Positions 51,977 through 60,322 of a stretch of 64,000 bases of DNA are shown one piece after another (the stretch's first letter is position 1; each line of letters opens with the position of its first letter). The notes under the pieces were generated by a model. It had not been told where the DNA came from. It saw nothing but the letters and a program-made list of their open reading frames with translations, and did not search any database. This DNA is from Kocuria flava (GTDB taxonomy: Bacteria > Actinomycetota > Actinomycetes > Actinomycetales > Micrococcaceae), in assembly GCF_001482365.1 (NCBI RefSeq), contig NZ_CP013254.1, positions 3,224,001 through 3,288,000 on the forward strand, read 5' to 3'. The position numbers and the translations under genes were made by a program.

Positions 51977-52414
51977 TCACACCGGGTAGCGCTCGGGCTC
52001 CTCCCCGATCGTGAACTCGCGGCCGGTGGCGGACTCGACGTCGATGACCACGAAGTTGTACTTCAGCGTGGGGGCCCACGGCTTCAGCGGCAGCTCCTCG
52101 GCGGCCTCGATCTCGGCGCGGGTCTCGAGCCGGCGGGCCCTGCCGTGGACGACCACCGAGCGCACGACGCTCTCCGGGCTGACCTCGTCGATCTCGAAGG
52201 CCACCTGGTCGTTGACCACGAGGCTCGAGAGCTTCGAGCCCTGGGCGGTGCGGAAGTAGAGCTTGTTCTGGTGGGCCACGTAGTTGACGGGGAAGATGTC
52301 GACGAGGCCCGCCGCTTCGGTCGCGAGCCGGCCGTAGGGGTGCTTCTCGAGCAGCTCCCACACGGCGGCCTTGTCGAGGGTCCTGACGGGGTGGACGGTT
52401 CCATCGGTGCTCAT
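51977..52414 (-). CDS. PPOX-class FMN split-barrel protein (copy 1)
   Basis: 145-residue pyridoxamine-5'-phosphate-oxidase-like split beta-barrel. Blocks: LLEKHPYGRLATEAAGLVD, FPVNYVAHQNKLYFRT, GSKLSSLVVNDQVAFEID, VVVHGRARRL and ELPLKPWAPTLKYNFV. Such proteins bind FMN, F420 or heme; cofactor and substrate unknown. It is a paralogue of the gene at 54109-54561. GAGAAT lies 6 nt before the ATG (52421-52426). Confidence 0.87.
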   Translation of the reverse strand: MSTDGTVHPVRTLDKAAVWELLEKHPYGRLATEAAGLVDIFPVNYVAHQNKLYFRTAQGSKLSSLVVNDQVAFEIDEVSPESVVRSVVVHGRARRLETRAEIEAAEELPLKPWAPTLKYNFVVIDVESATGREFTIGEEPERYPV

Positions 52415-52477
52415 GGTCCCATTCTCCCACCTGCCGGCCCTGCGGCGCGCGCGCTCATCCGCCCACACGGGCCGCGC

Positions 52478-54106
52478 TCAGCCGGCGGTCCCGTCCTGCG
52501 CCGGGACCAGGAAGCCGTCGCGCACGAGGGCGCGGACCTCCTCCGTGAGCCGCTGCGCCTCGTCGCCGGTCCAGCCCAGCAGGCCCGCGAGCGCGGCGAG
52601 GACCTGCGCGGTGCTCAGCTCGCCGTCGCAGGCGCCCACGAGGCCGGCGGCCTCGCTCGTGAGCACGACCGTGCGGCGCAGCCCGGCCCCCTGCCGCAGG
52701 AGGATCACCCCGGGGTGCTCGGCGCCGGGGCGCTGGTGGCGCTCCTCGGTGACGTCCTCGGGGACCACGAGGTGCGCGCCGGTCCAGTCCCCGGCGCGGT
52801 CCTCGAGCCAGTCGGCGCGCCGCTCGGCGGCGGCGAGCACGGGGGCCAGGGGCTGCTGGACGGGGTGCGGGAGGTGCTCGAAGCGGCGCCGGCCCTCCCC
52901 CGCGGGACGCTCCGGCCCGGGGCGGCGCAGCCGGACCATGCCGAAGCCGACGGCCTCGACCCCGCGTGCGGCGAAGTCGTCGAGGTAGTCGCGGTAGGCC
53001 CGCTCGTAGCCCTCCGGGTCGCGGGACTCGGCGGCGTCGCGCAGCCAGGTCTCGGCGTACTCCTCGGGGGAGACGAGCTCGCGCTGGATCACCCACGCGT
53101 CCGTGCCCGGGGCCACCCAGGCCGCGGGCCGCTCGGCCCACCGGTCGGCGGCGGGCGTGCCGTCCCCGGAGCGGGGCACCTCCCAGTTGCCCAGCAGGTG
53201 GGCGGTGGCCCCGGGGGCCATCACCTGCGGCAGCGCGCCCACGAGGTCGGCGACGAGGCGGTCCCCGGGCAGGCCGCCGTCGCGGTAGGTCCAGCGCTGC
53301 TCCGCGGTCTCGCCGGGCCGGCGAGGGGTGATGACGAACGGGGGGTTGGAGACGACCAGGTCGAAGCGCTCCCCGGCCACGGGCTCGAGCAGCGAGCCCC
53401 GGCACAGGTCCACCCGGTCCTCGAGCCGCTCCGGGTCCAGGTCCAGGGCCGCGGCGTTGAGCACGAGGTTGAAGCGGGTGAAGCCCAGGGCCCGGTCGGA
53501 GACGTCCGTGGCGGTGACGTGGCGGGCGTGGGCGAGCAGGTGGAAGGTCTGGATGCCGCAGCCGGTGCCGAGGTCCAGGGCGCGGTCCACGGCCCGCCGG
53601 TCGGTGGTCTGGGCGAGGGTCAGGGAGGCCTGGCCGATGCCGAGCACGTGATCGCGGCGCAGCACGCCGGGGCGCTGGGAGGCGCCGAGGTCGCTGGCGA
53701 CCCACAGCTCCGTGCCGTCGTCGGCGGCGTGCGGGCGCAGGTCCACGAGGGCGCGCAGCCCGCCGGGCACGGTCTCGGCCAGCCCCAGCCCCACGAGCTC
53801 GGCCGGGCCCAGCGGGGCCAGGGCCTGCGCCAGGGCGGCGGCGGGCGCGGTGCGCCCGAGGAGGAAGAGGACGACGACGGCGGCCAGGCCGCGCCCCGGC
53901 GCCGCCTCGTCGGCGAGCACGGGCTCGAGCACGCGCAGCGCGGGCACGGCCTGGTCGCGCTCGAGGGCGGACGTGGCGCCGGGGCCGAGCAGCCGGGCCA
54001 CCCCGTCGTGGGTGAAGCCGCTGCGCCGCAGGGCGGCGGCCAGCCGGGCGAGCAGGGCGGCGTCGTCGGAGGCGGGGACGCCGGGGACGCGGGCGAAGGC
54101 CGGCAC
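52478..54106 (-). CDS. Class I SAM-dependent methyltransferase (RlmG/RsmC/HemK-like)
   Basis: 542 residues. The N-terminal ~160 residues form an all-alpha, Ala-rich region with winged-helix character; the methyltransferase core follows with SAM motif I DLGTGCGIQTFHLL (about 205) and the N-methyltransferase motif NPPF in VVSNPPFVITPR, typical of RsmC/RlmG rRNA or PrmC glutamine methylases. A ~200-residue C-terminal part is of unknown role. GTG start at 54106, 2 nt after the upstream PPOX stop. A nucleic-acid amino group is the likely target; specificity unknown. Confidence 0.85.
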   Translation of the reverse strand: MPAFARVPGVPASDDAALLARLAAALRRSGFTHDGVARLLGPGATSALERDQAVPALRVLEPVLADEAAPGRGLAAVVVLFLLGRTAPAAALAQALAPLGPAELVGLGLAETVPGGLRALVDLRPHAADDGTELWVASDLGASQRPGVLRRDHVLGIGQASLTLAQTTDRRAVDRALDLGTGCGIQTFHLLAHARHVTATDVSDRALGFTRFNLVLNAAALDLDPERLEDRVDLCRGSLLEPVAGERFDLVVSNPPFVITPRRPGETAEQRWTYRDGGLPGDRLVADLVGALPQVMAPGATAHLLGNWEVPRSGDGTPAADRWAERPAAWVAPGTDAWVIQRELVSPEEYAETWLRDAAESRDPEGYERAYRDYLDDFAARGVEAVGFGMVRLRRPGPERPAGEGRRRFEHLPHPVQQPLAPVLAAAERRADWLEDRAGDWTGAHLVVPEDVTEERHQRPGAEHPGVILLRQGAGLRRTVVLTSEAAGLVGACDGELSTAQVLAALAGLLGWTGDEAQRLTEEVRALVRDGFLVPAQDGTAG

Positions 54107-54108
54107 GG

Positions 54109-54561
54109 TCAGTGGCCGAGGCGGAAGAGCCGGCCGGTGACCTTCGTGGGCACGACCTCGACGTACTCGAGCTTCACGGTGTCCAGCCACGGCCGCAGCG
54201 GCAGCTCGTCCACGCGGCGGGTCTCCTCCGGGTCGGTGAGCAGCCGGGCGGTGCCGCGCACGATCACCGACCACGCCTCCCCGCCCTGGGCGTGGTCGAC
54301 CTGCACGGCCACGCGGTCGTGCAGCAGCAGGTGGAGCAGCTTGGTGCCGGGGGCGGTGCGGAAGTAGATCCGCCCGTCGTCGGCCACGAGGTTGATCGGG
54401 GTGATCTCGATCTCGTCCCCGTCCATCGTGGCGATCCGCCCGAAGCGCGCGCTCGCGAGGTGGTCCCAGCACTGCTCCTGGGTCAGCTCCGTGACGGGCG
54501 GGCGTCCGGCCCGCTGCGCCTTCTCGGGGTTGTGCCCGGAGATGTTCATGGGGTTGCTCAT
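54109..54561 (-). CDS. PPOX-class FMN split-barrel protein (copy 2)
   Basis: 150-residue relative of the gene at 51977-52414, sharing ASARFGRIATMDGDE, ITPINLVADDGRIYFRTAPGTKLL, DRVAVQVD, SVIVRGTARLL and ELPLRPWLDTVKLEYVEV. Its first ~25 residues (HNPEKAQRAGRPP) differ. ATG at 54561, or 54549 (fourth codon on), are possible; CAGAAT lies 6 nt before the first. It probably forms an operon with the methyltransferase (2-nt gap). Confidence 0.87.
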   Translation of the reverse strand: MSNPMNISGHNPEKAQRAGRPPVTELTQEQCWDHLASARFGRIATMDGDEIEITPINLVADDGRIYFRTAPGTKLLHLLLHDRVAVQVDHAQGGEAWSVIVRGTARLLTDPEETRRVDELPLRPWLDTVKLEYVEVVPTKVTGRLFRLGH

Positions 54562-54755
54562 GGCGTCATTCTGGCACGGGGGGCCCGGGCGGGCCCGGGT
54601 GCGCGGGGTTTCGTGACCGCCGCCCGCGCGGCGGCGCACCGCGCCCCCGGCGCACCCCGGTCCCGCCCGGCGCGACCGGCCGGGCGCTCCCCTCCCCGAC
54701 CGGCCGGCCCGCTGACCGGGCGCGCCCCGTCCGCCCCGTGCCGGTGCGCACCCGG

Positions 54756-55952
54756 TCAGCGCACCCGGCCGGCGCCGTCCCCGGGGACCACGGTGAACGC
54801 GGCCGGGCGGCGCAGGCCGGCCGCGGCGAAGGCGCGCTCCACCGCGGCGGCGACCGCCCCGGCCCGCTCCGCCGGGACCAGGGCGATCGCCGAGCCGCCG
54901 AAGCCGCCGCCGGTCATCCGCGCCCCCAGGGCCCCGGCCGCCAGGGCGGTGTCCACGGCGAGGTCGAGCTCGGGGCAGGAGACCTCGTAGTCGTCGCGCA
55001 GGGAGGCGTGGGAGGCGGTGAGCAGCTCGCCCACGGACCGCACGTCCCCGGCGCGCAGCCGGGCGACCGCCGCGAGCACGCGGCGGTTCTCGGTGCGCAC
55101 GTGGCGCACCCGCCGGGCGGTCTCCGGGTCGAGGACCCCCAGGTCGGCGTCGTCGGGGACCTCCCGCAGGGAGCCCGCCCCGAGGGCGGCGGCCCCGCGC
55201 TCGCAGGCGGCGCGGCGGGCGGCGTAGCCGCCGTCGGCGTGGGAGTGGGCGACCTTCGTGTCGACCACGACCACGGCCAGGCCCTGCTCGGCCAGGGGCA
55301 GGGGCACGGACTCGGCGGCGAGGTCGCTGCAGTCGAGGAACAGTGCGGCCCCGGCCCGGCCCAGCAGGGAGGCGGACTGGTCCATGATGCCCGTGGGCGC
55401 GCCCACGAACTCGTTCTCGGCCCGCTGGGTCAGCCGGGCCATGGCGGGCCGGTCCAGGCCCAGGCCCAGCAGCTCGTCCAGGGCCACGACCGTGGCGACC
55501 TCGACCGCGTGGGACGAGGACAGGCCCGCGCCGACCGGCACGGTCGAGTCGAGCAGCAGCTCGAAGCCGGGGACCTCGACGCCGCCGGAACCCGCGAGCA
55601 CGTGCACGACCCCGGCCGGGTACGCCCCCCAGCCCGGCACGGCGCCGGGGGCCAGGCCGCCGGCGCGGAAGCGGACCCGGGAGAGCTCCTCCCCCGCGGG
55701 GGCCCAGGTGGAGGCCAGGTCGACGACGTCGCCCTCCGGGCCGCCGCCGCGGCGCAGCCGGACGGCCACGAGGGCCGAGCGGTCGATCGCGAAGGGCAGC
55801 ACGAGCCCGTCGTTGTAGTCGGTGTGCTCCCCGATGAGGTTCACCCGGCCCGGGGCCCGCCACACGCCGTCCGGGGCGTGCCCGAAGACCTCGGCGAAGC
55901 GGGCCGCGAGCGCCCCGGCCCGGTCGTGCTCCCGCTGGTCCTGCGCGCTCAT
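54756..55952 (-). CDS. galK: Galactokinase
   Basis: GHMP kinase phosphorylating galactose to galactose-1-phosphate, first Leloir step. 398 residues. Motif 1 GRVNLIGEHTDYNDG (about 36-50), ATP motif PVGAGLSSSHA, and motif 3 MTGGGFGGSAIAL. The ATG overlaps the galT stop by 4 nt (ATGA), so it is third in deoR-galT-galK. No galE or galM is in the window. Confidence 0.96.
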   Translation of the reverse strand: MSAQDQREHDRAGALAARFAEVFGHAPDGVWRAPGRVNLIGEHTDYNDGLVLPFAIDRSALVAVRLRRGGGPEGDVVDLASTWAPAGEELSRVRFRAGGLAPGAVPGWGAYPAGVVHVLAGSGGVEVPGFELLLDSTVPVGAGLSSSHAVEVATVVALDELLGLGLDRPAMARLTQRAENEFVGAPTGIMDQSASLLGRAGAALFLDCSDLAAESVPLPLAEQGLAVVVVDTKVAHSHADGGYAARRAACERGAAALGAGSLREVPDDADLGVLDPETARRVRHVRTENRRVLAAVARLRAGDVRSVGELLTASHASLRDDYEVSCPELDLAVDTALAAGALGARMTGGGFGGSAIALVPAERAGAVAAAVERAFAAAGLRRPAAFTVVPGDGAGRVR

Positions 55953-57091
55953 CGTGCGGCCTCCCTCAGGCGTGCGGCGGTCTGCTCGGCGGGCACGTCG
56001 TTGACGAACGCGCCCATGGCGGCCTCGGAGCCGGCCAGGAACTTCAGCTTGTCCTCCGACCGGCGGGGACTGGTCAGCTGCAGGTGCAGCCAGCCCGCCT
56101 CCCGGTCGGCGGCCGTGACCGGGGTCTGGTGCCAGGCGGCGATGTAGGGGGTGGGGGTGGTGTAGAGCCGGTCCACCCGCTGCACCAGATCGCGGTGGAG
56201 CACCGCCAGCTCGTCCCGCTCGGCCCCGGTGAGCCCCGCCAGGTCCGGGACCTGGCGGTGCGGGACCAGGTGGACCTCCAGGGGCCAGCGCGCGGCGTAG
56301 GGGACGTAGGCGGAGAAGTGCTCGCCCGCCAGCACCATGCGGTCCCCGGCGGCGGTCTCGTCGGCGAGGACCTCGCCCATCAGGGCCCGTCCCGTCTCCT
56401 GCAGGTGCGCTCTCGAGCGGGCCGCGAGCCGGGCGGCGTGCGGGGCCGGGTAGGGGTAGGCGTAGATCTGCCCGTGCGGGTGGTGCAGCGTCACCCCGAT
56501 CTGCTCCCCGCGGTTCTCGAAGGGGAACACGTGGCGGATCCCCGCCATCGCGGACAGGGCCTCGGTGCGCTGGGCCCAGGCCTCCACCACGGTGCGGGCC
56601 CGCTCGAGGGGCAGAGAGGCGAAGGAGCCGCGGTGCTCGGGGGTGAACACCACCACCTCGCAGCGCCCGTACGCGGGGGACGGTGCGCCCCACAGCCTCC
56701 GCTCCGCCGCCGGTCCGGGTGCCGGGAGCTCCCCGAGCTCGGGGCCCAGGGAGGGGAAGCGGTTCTCGAAGACGACGACGTCGAAGTCCTCGGCGGGGAT
56801 CTCGGACTCCCGGCCGCCCGCGGACGGGCACAGCGGGCACTGGTCGGCCGGGGGCAGGTAGGTGCGGGTCTGGCGGTGGGCGGCCACGGCCACCCACTCC
56901 CCCGTGAGGCGGTCGAAGCGCACCTCCCCGTGCCCCGAGCGGGGATCGAGGGGGCGCGGATCGCTCACCCGCTCGACCGGCGCGGCACCGCGGTCGGAGA
57001 AGAACACGGCCTCCCGCCCGTCGGCCAGGTGGTGGGTGCGGTGCGCGGGCACGGGCGTGGTCACGCGTTCGGCGGGGGCGGGAGGGGTCAT
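55949..57091 (-). CDS. galT: Galactose-1-phosphate uridylyltransferase
   Basis: HIT-superfamily transferase exchanging galactose-1-P with UDP-glucose, 380 residues. A CPLC zinc pair (about 85-88), ENRFPSL, and the active-site HPHGQIYAYP with the uridylylated His; downstream zinc ligands in EVHLVPHRQVPDL. ATG at 57091 overlaps the deoR stop by 4 nt; a Met 11 codons upstream is inside deoR and rejected. Confidence 0.96.
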   Translation of the reverse strand: MTPPAPAERVTTPVPAHRTHHLADGREAVFFSDRGAAPVERVSDPRPLDPRSGHGEVRFDRLTGEWVAVAAHRQTRTYLPPADQCPLCPSAGGRESEIPAEDFDVVVFENRFPSLGPELGELPAPGPAAERRLWGAPSPAYGRCEVVVFTPEHRGSFASLPLERARTVVEAWAQRTEALSAMAGIRHVFPFENRGEQIGVTLHHPHGQIYAYPYPAPHAARLAARSRAHLQETGRALMGEVLADETAAGDRMVLAGEHFSAYVPYAARWPLEVHLVPHRQVPDLAGLTGAERDELAVLHRDLVQRVDRLYTTPTPYIAAWHQTPVTAADREAGWLHLQLTSPRRSEDKLKFLAGSEAAMGAFVNDVPAEQTAARLREAAR

Positions 57092-57873
57092 CGGACGGGC
57101 TCCAGTCGCAGATCGGAGATGCATTGGCTCAAGGCGTCGCGGGCCGTGCCGTCGAGCCCGTCATCGGTCACGACGGTGTCGATCTCGTCCAGTCCGGCGA
57201 TGCGGTAGAGGCCGGCCAGGCCCCACTTGGTGGAGTCGGCCAGCACCACGCTGCGGTCGCAACGCTCCAGGAAGAGGCGGTTGACCTCGGCCTCCATCAT
57301 GTTCGGGGTGGTCAGCCCGTCCCGTTCGCTGATCCCGTGCACGCCCAGGAAGCACAGGTCCACGTGCAGGGTGCGCAGGGCGGCGGTGGCCAGCGGGCCC
57401 ACCAGGGCGTCGGAGGGCGTGCGCACCCCGCCGAGGAGCACCACGGTCTGCCCCGGGGCGGGGGCGTCCTGGAGCACGTCGGCGATGCGCGGGGAGTTGG
57501 TGACGACGGTGATCCCCGGGACCCCGCGCAGGGCCCGGGCCAGCGCGAACGTCGTGGTCCCCGAGTTCAGCGACACCGACATCCCCGGCTCCACCATGGC
57601 TTCTGCGGCGGCGGCGATCGCCGCCTTCTCCGGCAGCTGCAGCTCCGACTTGTGCGCGAACCCCGGCTCGGCCGACGAGGAGCCGGGAGGAAGTCTGGCT
57701 CCACCGTGCACCTTCTGCAGCTCCCCGTCCCGGGCCAGCCGGTCCAGGTCCCGCCGCACGGTCATGTCCGAGACCTGCAGCTCCTGGGCCAGGTCGGCCA
57801 CCCGCACCGCGCCGGCCGCCCGGACACGGTCGAGGATCTCGCGGCGCCGGCGGTCGGGCATCATCTCGGACAT
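57088..57873 (-). CDS. DeoR-family regulator of the galactoside genes
   Basis: 261-residue regulator. N-terminal HTH_DeoR (about 8-60; VRVADLAQELQVSDMTVRRDL then KVHGGA) and a C-terminal DeoRC sugar-phosphate-sensing domain with SLNSGTTTFALARAL and the conserved VVLADSTKWG. Family members sense phosphorylated sugars; galactose-1-phosphate or tagatose/other derivatives are candidates. It heads deoR-galT-galK and faces the alpha-galactosidase operon; the shared palindrome between them is the likely operator. AGGAGA precedes the ATG. Confidence 0.92.
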   Translation of the reverse strand: MSEMMPDRRRREILDRVRAAGAVRVADLAQELQVSDMTVRRDLDRLARDGELQKVHGGARLPPGSSSAEPGFAHKSELQLPEKAAIAAAAEAMVEPGMSVSLNSGTTTFALARALRGVPGITVVTNSPRIADVLQDAPAPGQTVVLLGGVRTPSDALVGPLATAALRTLHVDLCFLGVHGISERDGLTTPNMMEAEVNRLFLERCDRSVVLADSTKWGLAGLYRIAGLDEIDTVVTDDGLDGTARDALSQCISDLRLEPVR

Positions 57874-57929
57874 TCGGCTCTCCTGACTCGATGACAGGCC
57901 TCTGCGGCCACTGGGGAGTGACTGGGACC

Positions 57930-57959
57930 ACAATACGAACATGTCGGTGTTATTTTCAA
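57930..57959 (-). promoter_or_regulatory. deoR-galT-galK promoter
   Basis: On the minus strand: -35 TTGAAA (57954-57959), 18-nt spacer, -10 TATTGT (57930-57935). A good sigma-70-type match in an AT-richer patch. Confidence 0.65.
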
Positions 57960-57961
57960 CA
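57948..57961. promoter_or_regulatory. Candidate shared operator between deoR and the alpha-galactosidase gene
   Basis: TGTT-N6-AACA inverted repeat covering the deoR -35 and ending 3 nt before the alpha-galactosidase -35. A second, imperfect pair of related sequences (GTCGGTGTT at 57943-57951 and AACACATCGAC at about 58001-58011) flanks it. Confidence 0.45.
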
Positions 57962-57964
57962 GGG

Positions 57965-57993
57965 TTGATGTTCTCTTCTGTCGCTTCTAGTAT
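57965..57993 (+). promoter_or_regulatory. Alpha-galactosidase operon promoter
   Basis: -35 TTGATG (57965-57970), 17-nt spacer, -10 TAGTAT (57988-57993), giving a leader of about 70 nt before the GTG at 58070. Confidence 0.65.
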
Positions 57994-58069
57994 GACATGC
58001 AACACATCGACCGCCGAGCCGGATCGAGTGCCCGGATCGCCCCCTCCCGATGACCGCCTAGGAGCCGAC

Positions 58070-60313
58070 GTGACTGCTGTGACCCTCGAGCCGACGATCG
58101 TCCTCGACCCGACCGGACCGTGCCGCGTGCACCTGAGCGCCGGAGGCGTGTCGTTGCTGGTCGACCTCTCCGAGTCCCTGCTGCCCTCGGTGGTGCACTG
58201 GGGTGCGGCGCTGCCCGGTCTCGACGCAGCCGAGGCCGCCGTGCTGGTGGAGGCAGCGGTGGCCCACCGCACGGCCAACGGGCAGGACCTCCCGATGCGT
58301 CCCGACGTGCTGGGCAGTCAGCACACCGGATGGAGCGGGCGGCCGGGACTCGCCGGGGACCGGGACGGCACCGCGTGGACCCCGTTCCTGCGGGTGACGC
58401 AGGCCCGCCTGGAGGCGCTGGACGCCCAGGAGGTCCGCACCGACGGCGCCCTGGTGAGCGCCGGCGCGGCCCGCCTGCACGCGGCGGCGGAGGACACCGG
58501 CGCGGGTCTGCGCGTGGCGATCGAGCTGGAGCTCACGTCCTCGGGCCTGCTGCGGGCCCGCGCCACGCTGACGAACACCGCCGCCGGGTCCTACCGGGTG
58601 CAGGAGCTGGGCCTGATCCTCCCGCTGCCCACCCATGCCCGGGAGATCCTGGACTTCGCCGGGCACTGGGGCAAGGAACGGACCCCGCAACGCCGGGAGC
58701 TCACCGTGGGCACGCACCTGCGGGAGGGCCGCAAGGGACGCACCGGCGCCGACGCCGCCCACGTCCTGTCCGTGGGCGCACCGGGCTTCGGCTTCGCCGC
58801 CGGCGAGGTCTGGGGCCTGCACACCGGTTTCTCCGGCAACCACCGCACCTGGGCGGAGCGGCTCTACGACGGCCAGCAGGTCGTGGGCGGCTCCGAGCTG
58901 CTGCTGCCGGGCGAGGTCTCGCTCGGGCAGGGCGAGAGCTACTCCACCCCGTGGCTGTACGGCGCCTACGGGCGAGGACTCGACGAGCAGGCCGGCCGGT
59001 TCCACGACTGGCTGCGGGCCCGTCCCCAGCACCCGGCACGCCCCCGCCCGGTGACGCTGAACGTGTGGGAGGCCGTCTACTTCGACCACCGCCTGGAGAA
59101 GCTGATCGCCCTGGCCGACGAGGCGGCCGCCGCCGGCGTGGAGCGCTACGTCCTCGACGACGGGTGGTTCGGCGCCCGCCGCGACGACACCGCCGGCCTG
59201 GGCGACTGGGTGGTCTCCCCCGAGGTGTGGCCGGAGGGCCTGTCCCCGCTGATCGACCACGTCAACGACCTCGGCATGGAGTTCGGGCTGTGGTTCGAGC
59301 CCGAGATGGTCAACCCCGACTCCGACGTGGCCCGCGCCCACCCCGAGTGGATCATGGGCCCGGGCGGCCGCCTGCCGATCGAGTCCCGCCGCCAGCAGGT
59401 GCTCAACCTGGGCATCCCGGAGGCCTACGCGCACGTGCGCGACCAGATGGTGGCGCTGCTGGAGCAGCACCCGATCGCCTACATCAAGTGGGACCACAAC
59501 CGCGACCTGCTCGAGGCCGGCTCCCACCCCGACGGCCGCCCCGGGGTGCACGCCCAGACCCTGGCCACCTACCGGCTGATGGCCGAGCTCAAGGAGCGGT
59601 TCCCGGACCTGGAGATCGAGTCCTGCTCCTCCGGCGGGGCCCGCGTGGACCTCGGAGTCCTGGAGCACACCGACCGGGTGTGGACCTCCGACGACATCGA
59701 CCCCTTCGAGCGCCAGCAGATGCACCGCTGGACCCAGCAGCTGATCACTCCCGAGCTGATGGGCTCCCACATCGCCTCCGGCGCCTCGCACACCACCGGG
59801 CGGATGCACACCCTGCACTTCCGCGCCGGCACCGCCGTGTGGGGCCACCTGGGCATCGAGTGGGACCTCACCGAAGCCACCGAGCAGGAGACGGCCGAGC
59901 TCGCCGAGTGGGTGACCTTCCACAAGGACCACCGCCGGCTGCTCCACACGGGCCGCCTGGTCCGCCTGGACGCCTTCGACCCGGCCCTGCAGATCCACGG
60001 CGTGGTCAGCACCGACCGCTCCGAGGCCCTCTTCGCCGTCGTCGGCGCCGCCCTGCCCGACGTCGAGCCGGTGGGCCGGTTCCGCCTGCGCGGCCTGGAC
60101 CCGAAACGCCGCTACCGGGTGCGCGACGTGACCCCCGGGGCCGCCCCGCACGGATTCCGCCGCCCGCCGTGGTGGCCCGGGGACGAGGGCGTGGTCCTGT
60201 CCGGCCGGGCCCTGCAGACCGTGGGCGTCCACGCGCCGTGGCTGGCCCCGGACACGCTGCGCATCCTGCGGCTCGAAGCCCAGGACACCACCCAGCTCGC
60301 GCCCCAGGATTGA
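58070..60313 (+). CDS. Alpha-galactosidase, GH36
   Basis: Releases galactose from melibiose/raffinose-type alpha-galactosides. 747 residues, close to bacterial tetrameric GH36 enzymes such as AgaA. Beta-sandwich N-terminal region, then the TIM barrel with VLDDGWFGARR, LWFEPEMVNPDSD, nucleophile Asp475 in YIKWDHNRD, substrate-binding CSSGGARVD, and the acid/base Asp541/542 region in TSDDIDP. No signal peptide: intracellular, so it acts after uptake by the adjacent ABC importer. GTG at 58070 with AGGAG 5 nt before; the frame upstream crosses the promoter. Confidence 0.95.
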   Translation: MTAVTLEPTIVLDPTGPCRVHLSAGGVSLLVDLSESLLPSVVHWGAALPGLDAAEAAVLVEAAVAHRTANGQDLPMRPDVLGSQHTGWSGRPGLAGDRDGTAWTPFLRVTQARLEALDAQEVRTDGALVSAGAARLHAAAEDTGAGLRVAIELELTSSGLLRARATLTNTAAGSYRVQELGLILPLPTHAREILDFAGHWGKERTPQRRELTVGTHLREGRKGRTGADAAHVLSVGAPGFGFAAGEVWGLHTGFSGNHRTWAERLYDGQQVVGGSELLLPGEVSLGQGESYSTPWLYGAYGRGLDEQAGRFHDWLRARPQHPARPRPVTLNVWEAVYFDHRLEKLIALADEAAAAGVERYVLDDGWFGARRDDTAGLGDWVVSPEVWPEGLSPLIDHVNDLGMEFGLWFEPEMVNPDSDVARAHPEWIMGPGGRLPIESRRQQVLNLGIPEAYAHVRDQMVALLEQHPIAYIKWDHNRDLLEAGSHPDGRPGVHAQTLATYRLMAELKERFPDLEIESCSSGGARVDLGVLEHTDRVWTSDDIDPFERQQMHRWTQQLITPELMGSHIASGASHTTGRMHTLHFRAGTAVWGHLGIEWDLTEATEQETAELAEWVTFHKDHRRLLHTGRLVRLDAFDPALQIHGVVSTDRSEALFAVVGAALPDVEPVGRFRLRGLDPKRRYRVRDVTPGAAPHGFRRPPWWPGDEGVVLSGRALQTVGVHAPWLAPDTLRILRLEAQDTTQLAPQD

Positions 60314-60322
60314 GGTCATCCC

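Noticed and set aside
57941..58069. Longer N-terminus for the alpha-galactosidase from an upstream in-frame ATG
   Set aside because: It would translate through the promoter and operator; the GTG at 58070 has AGGAG and matches the GH36 start.
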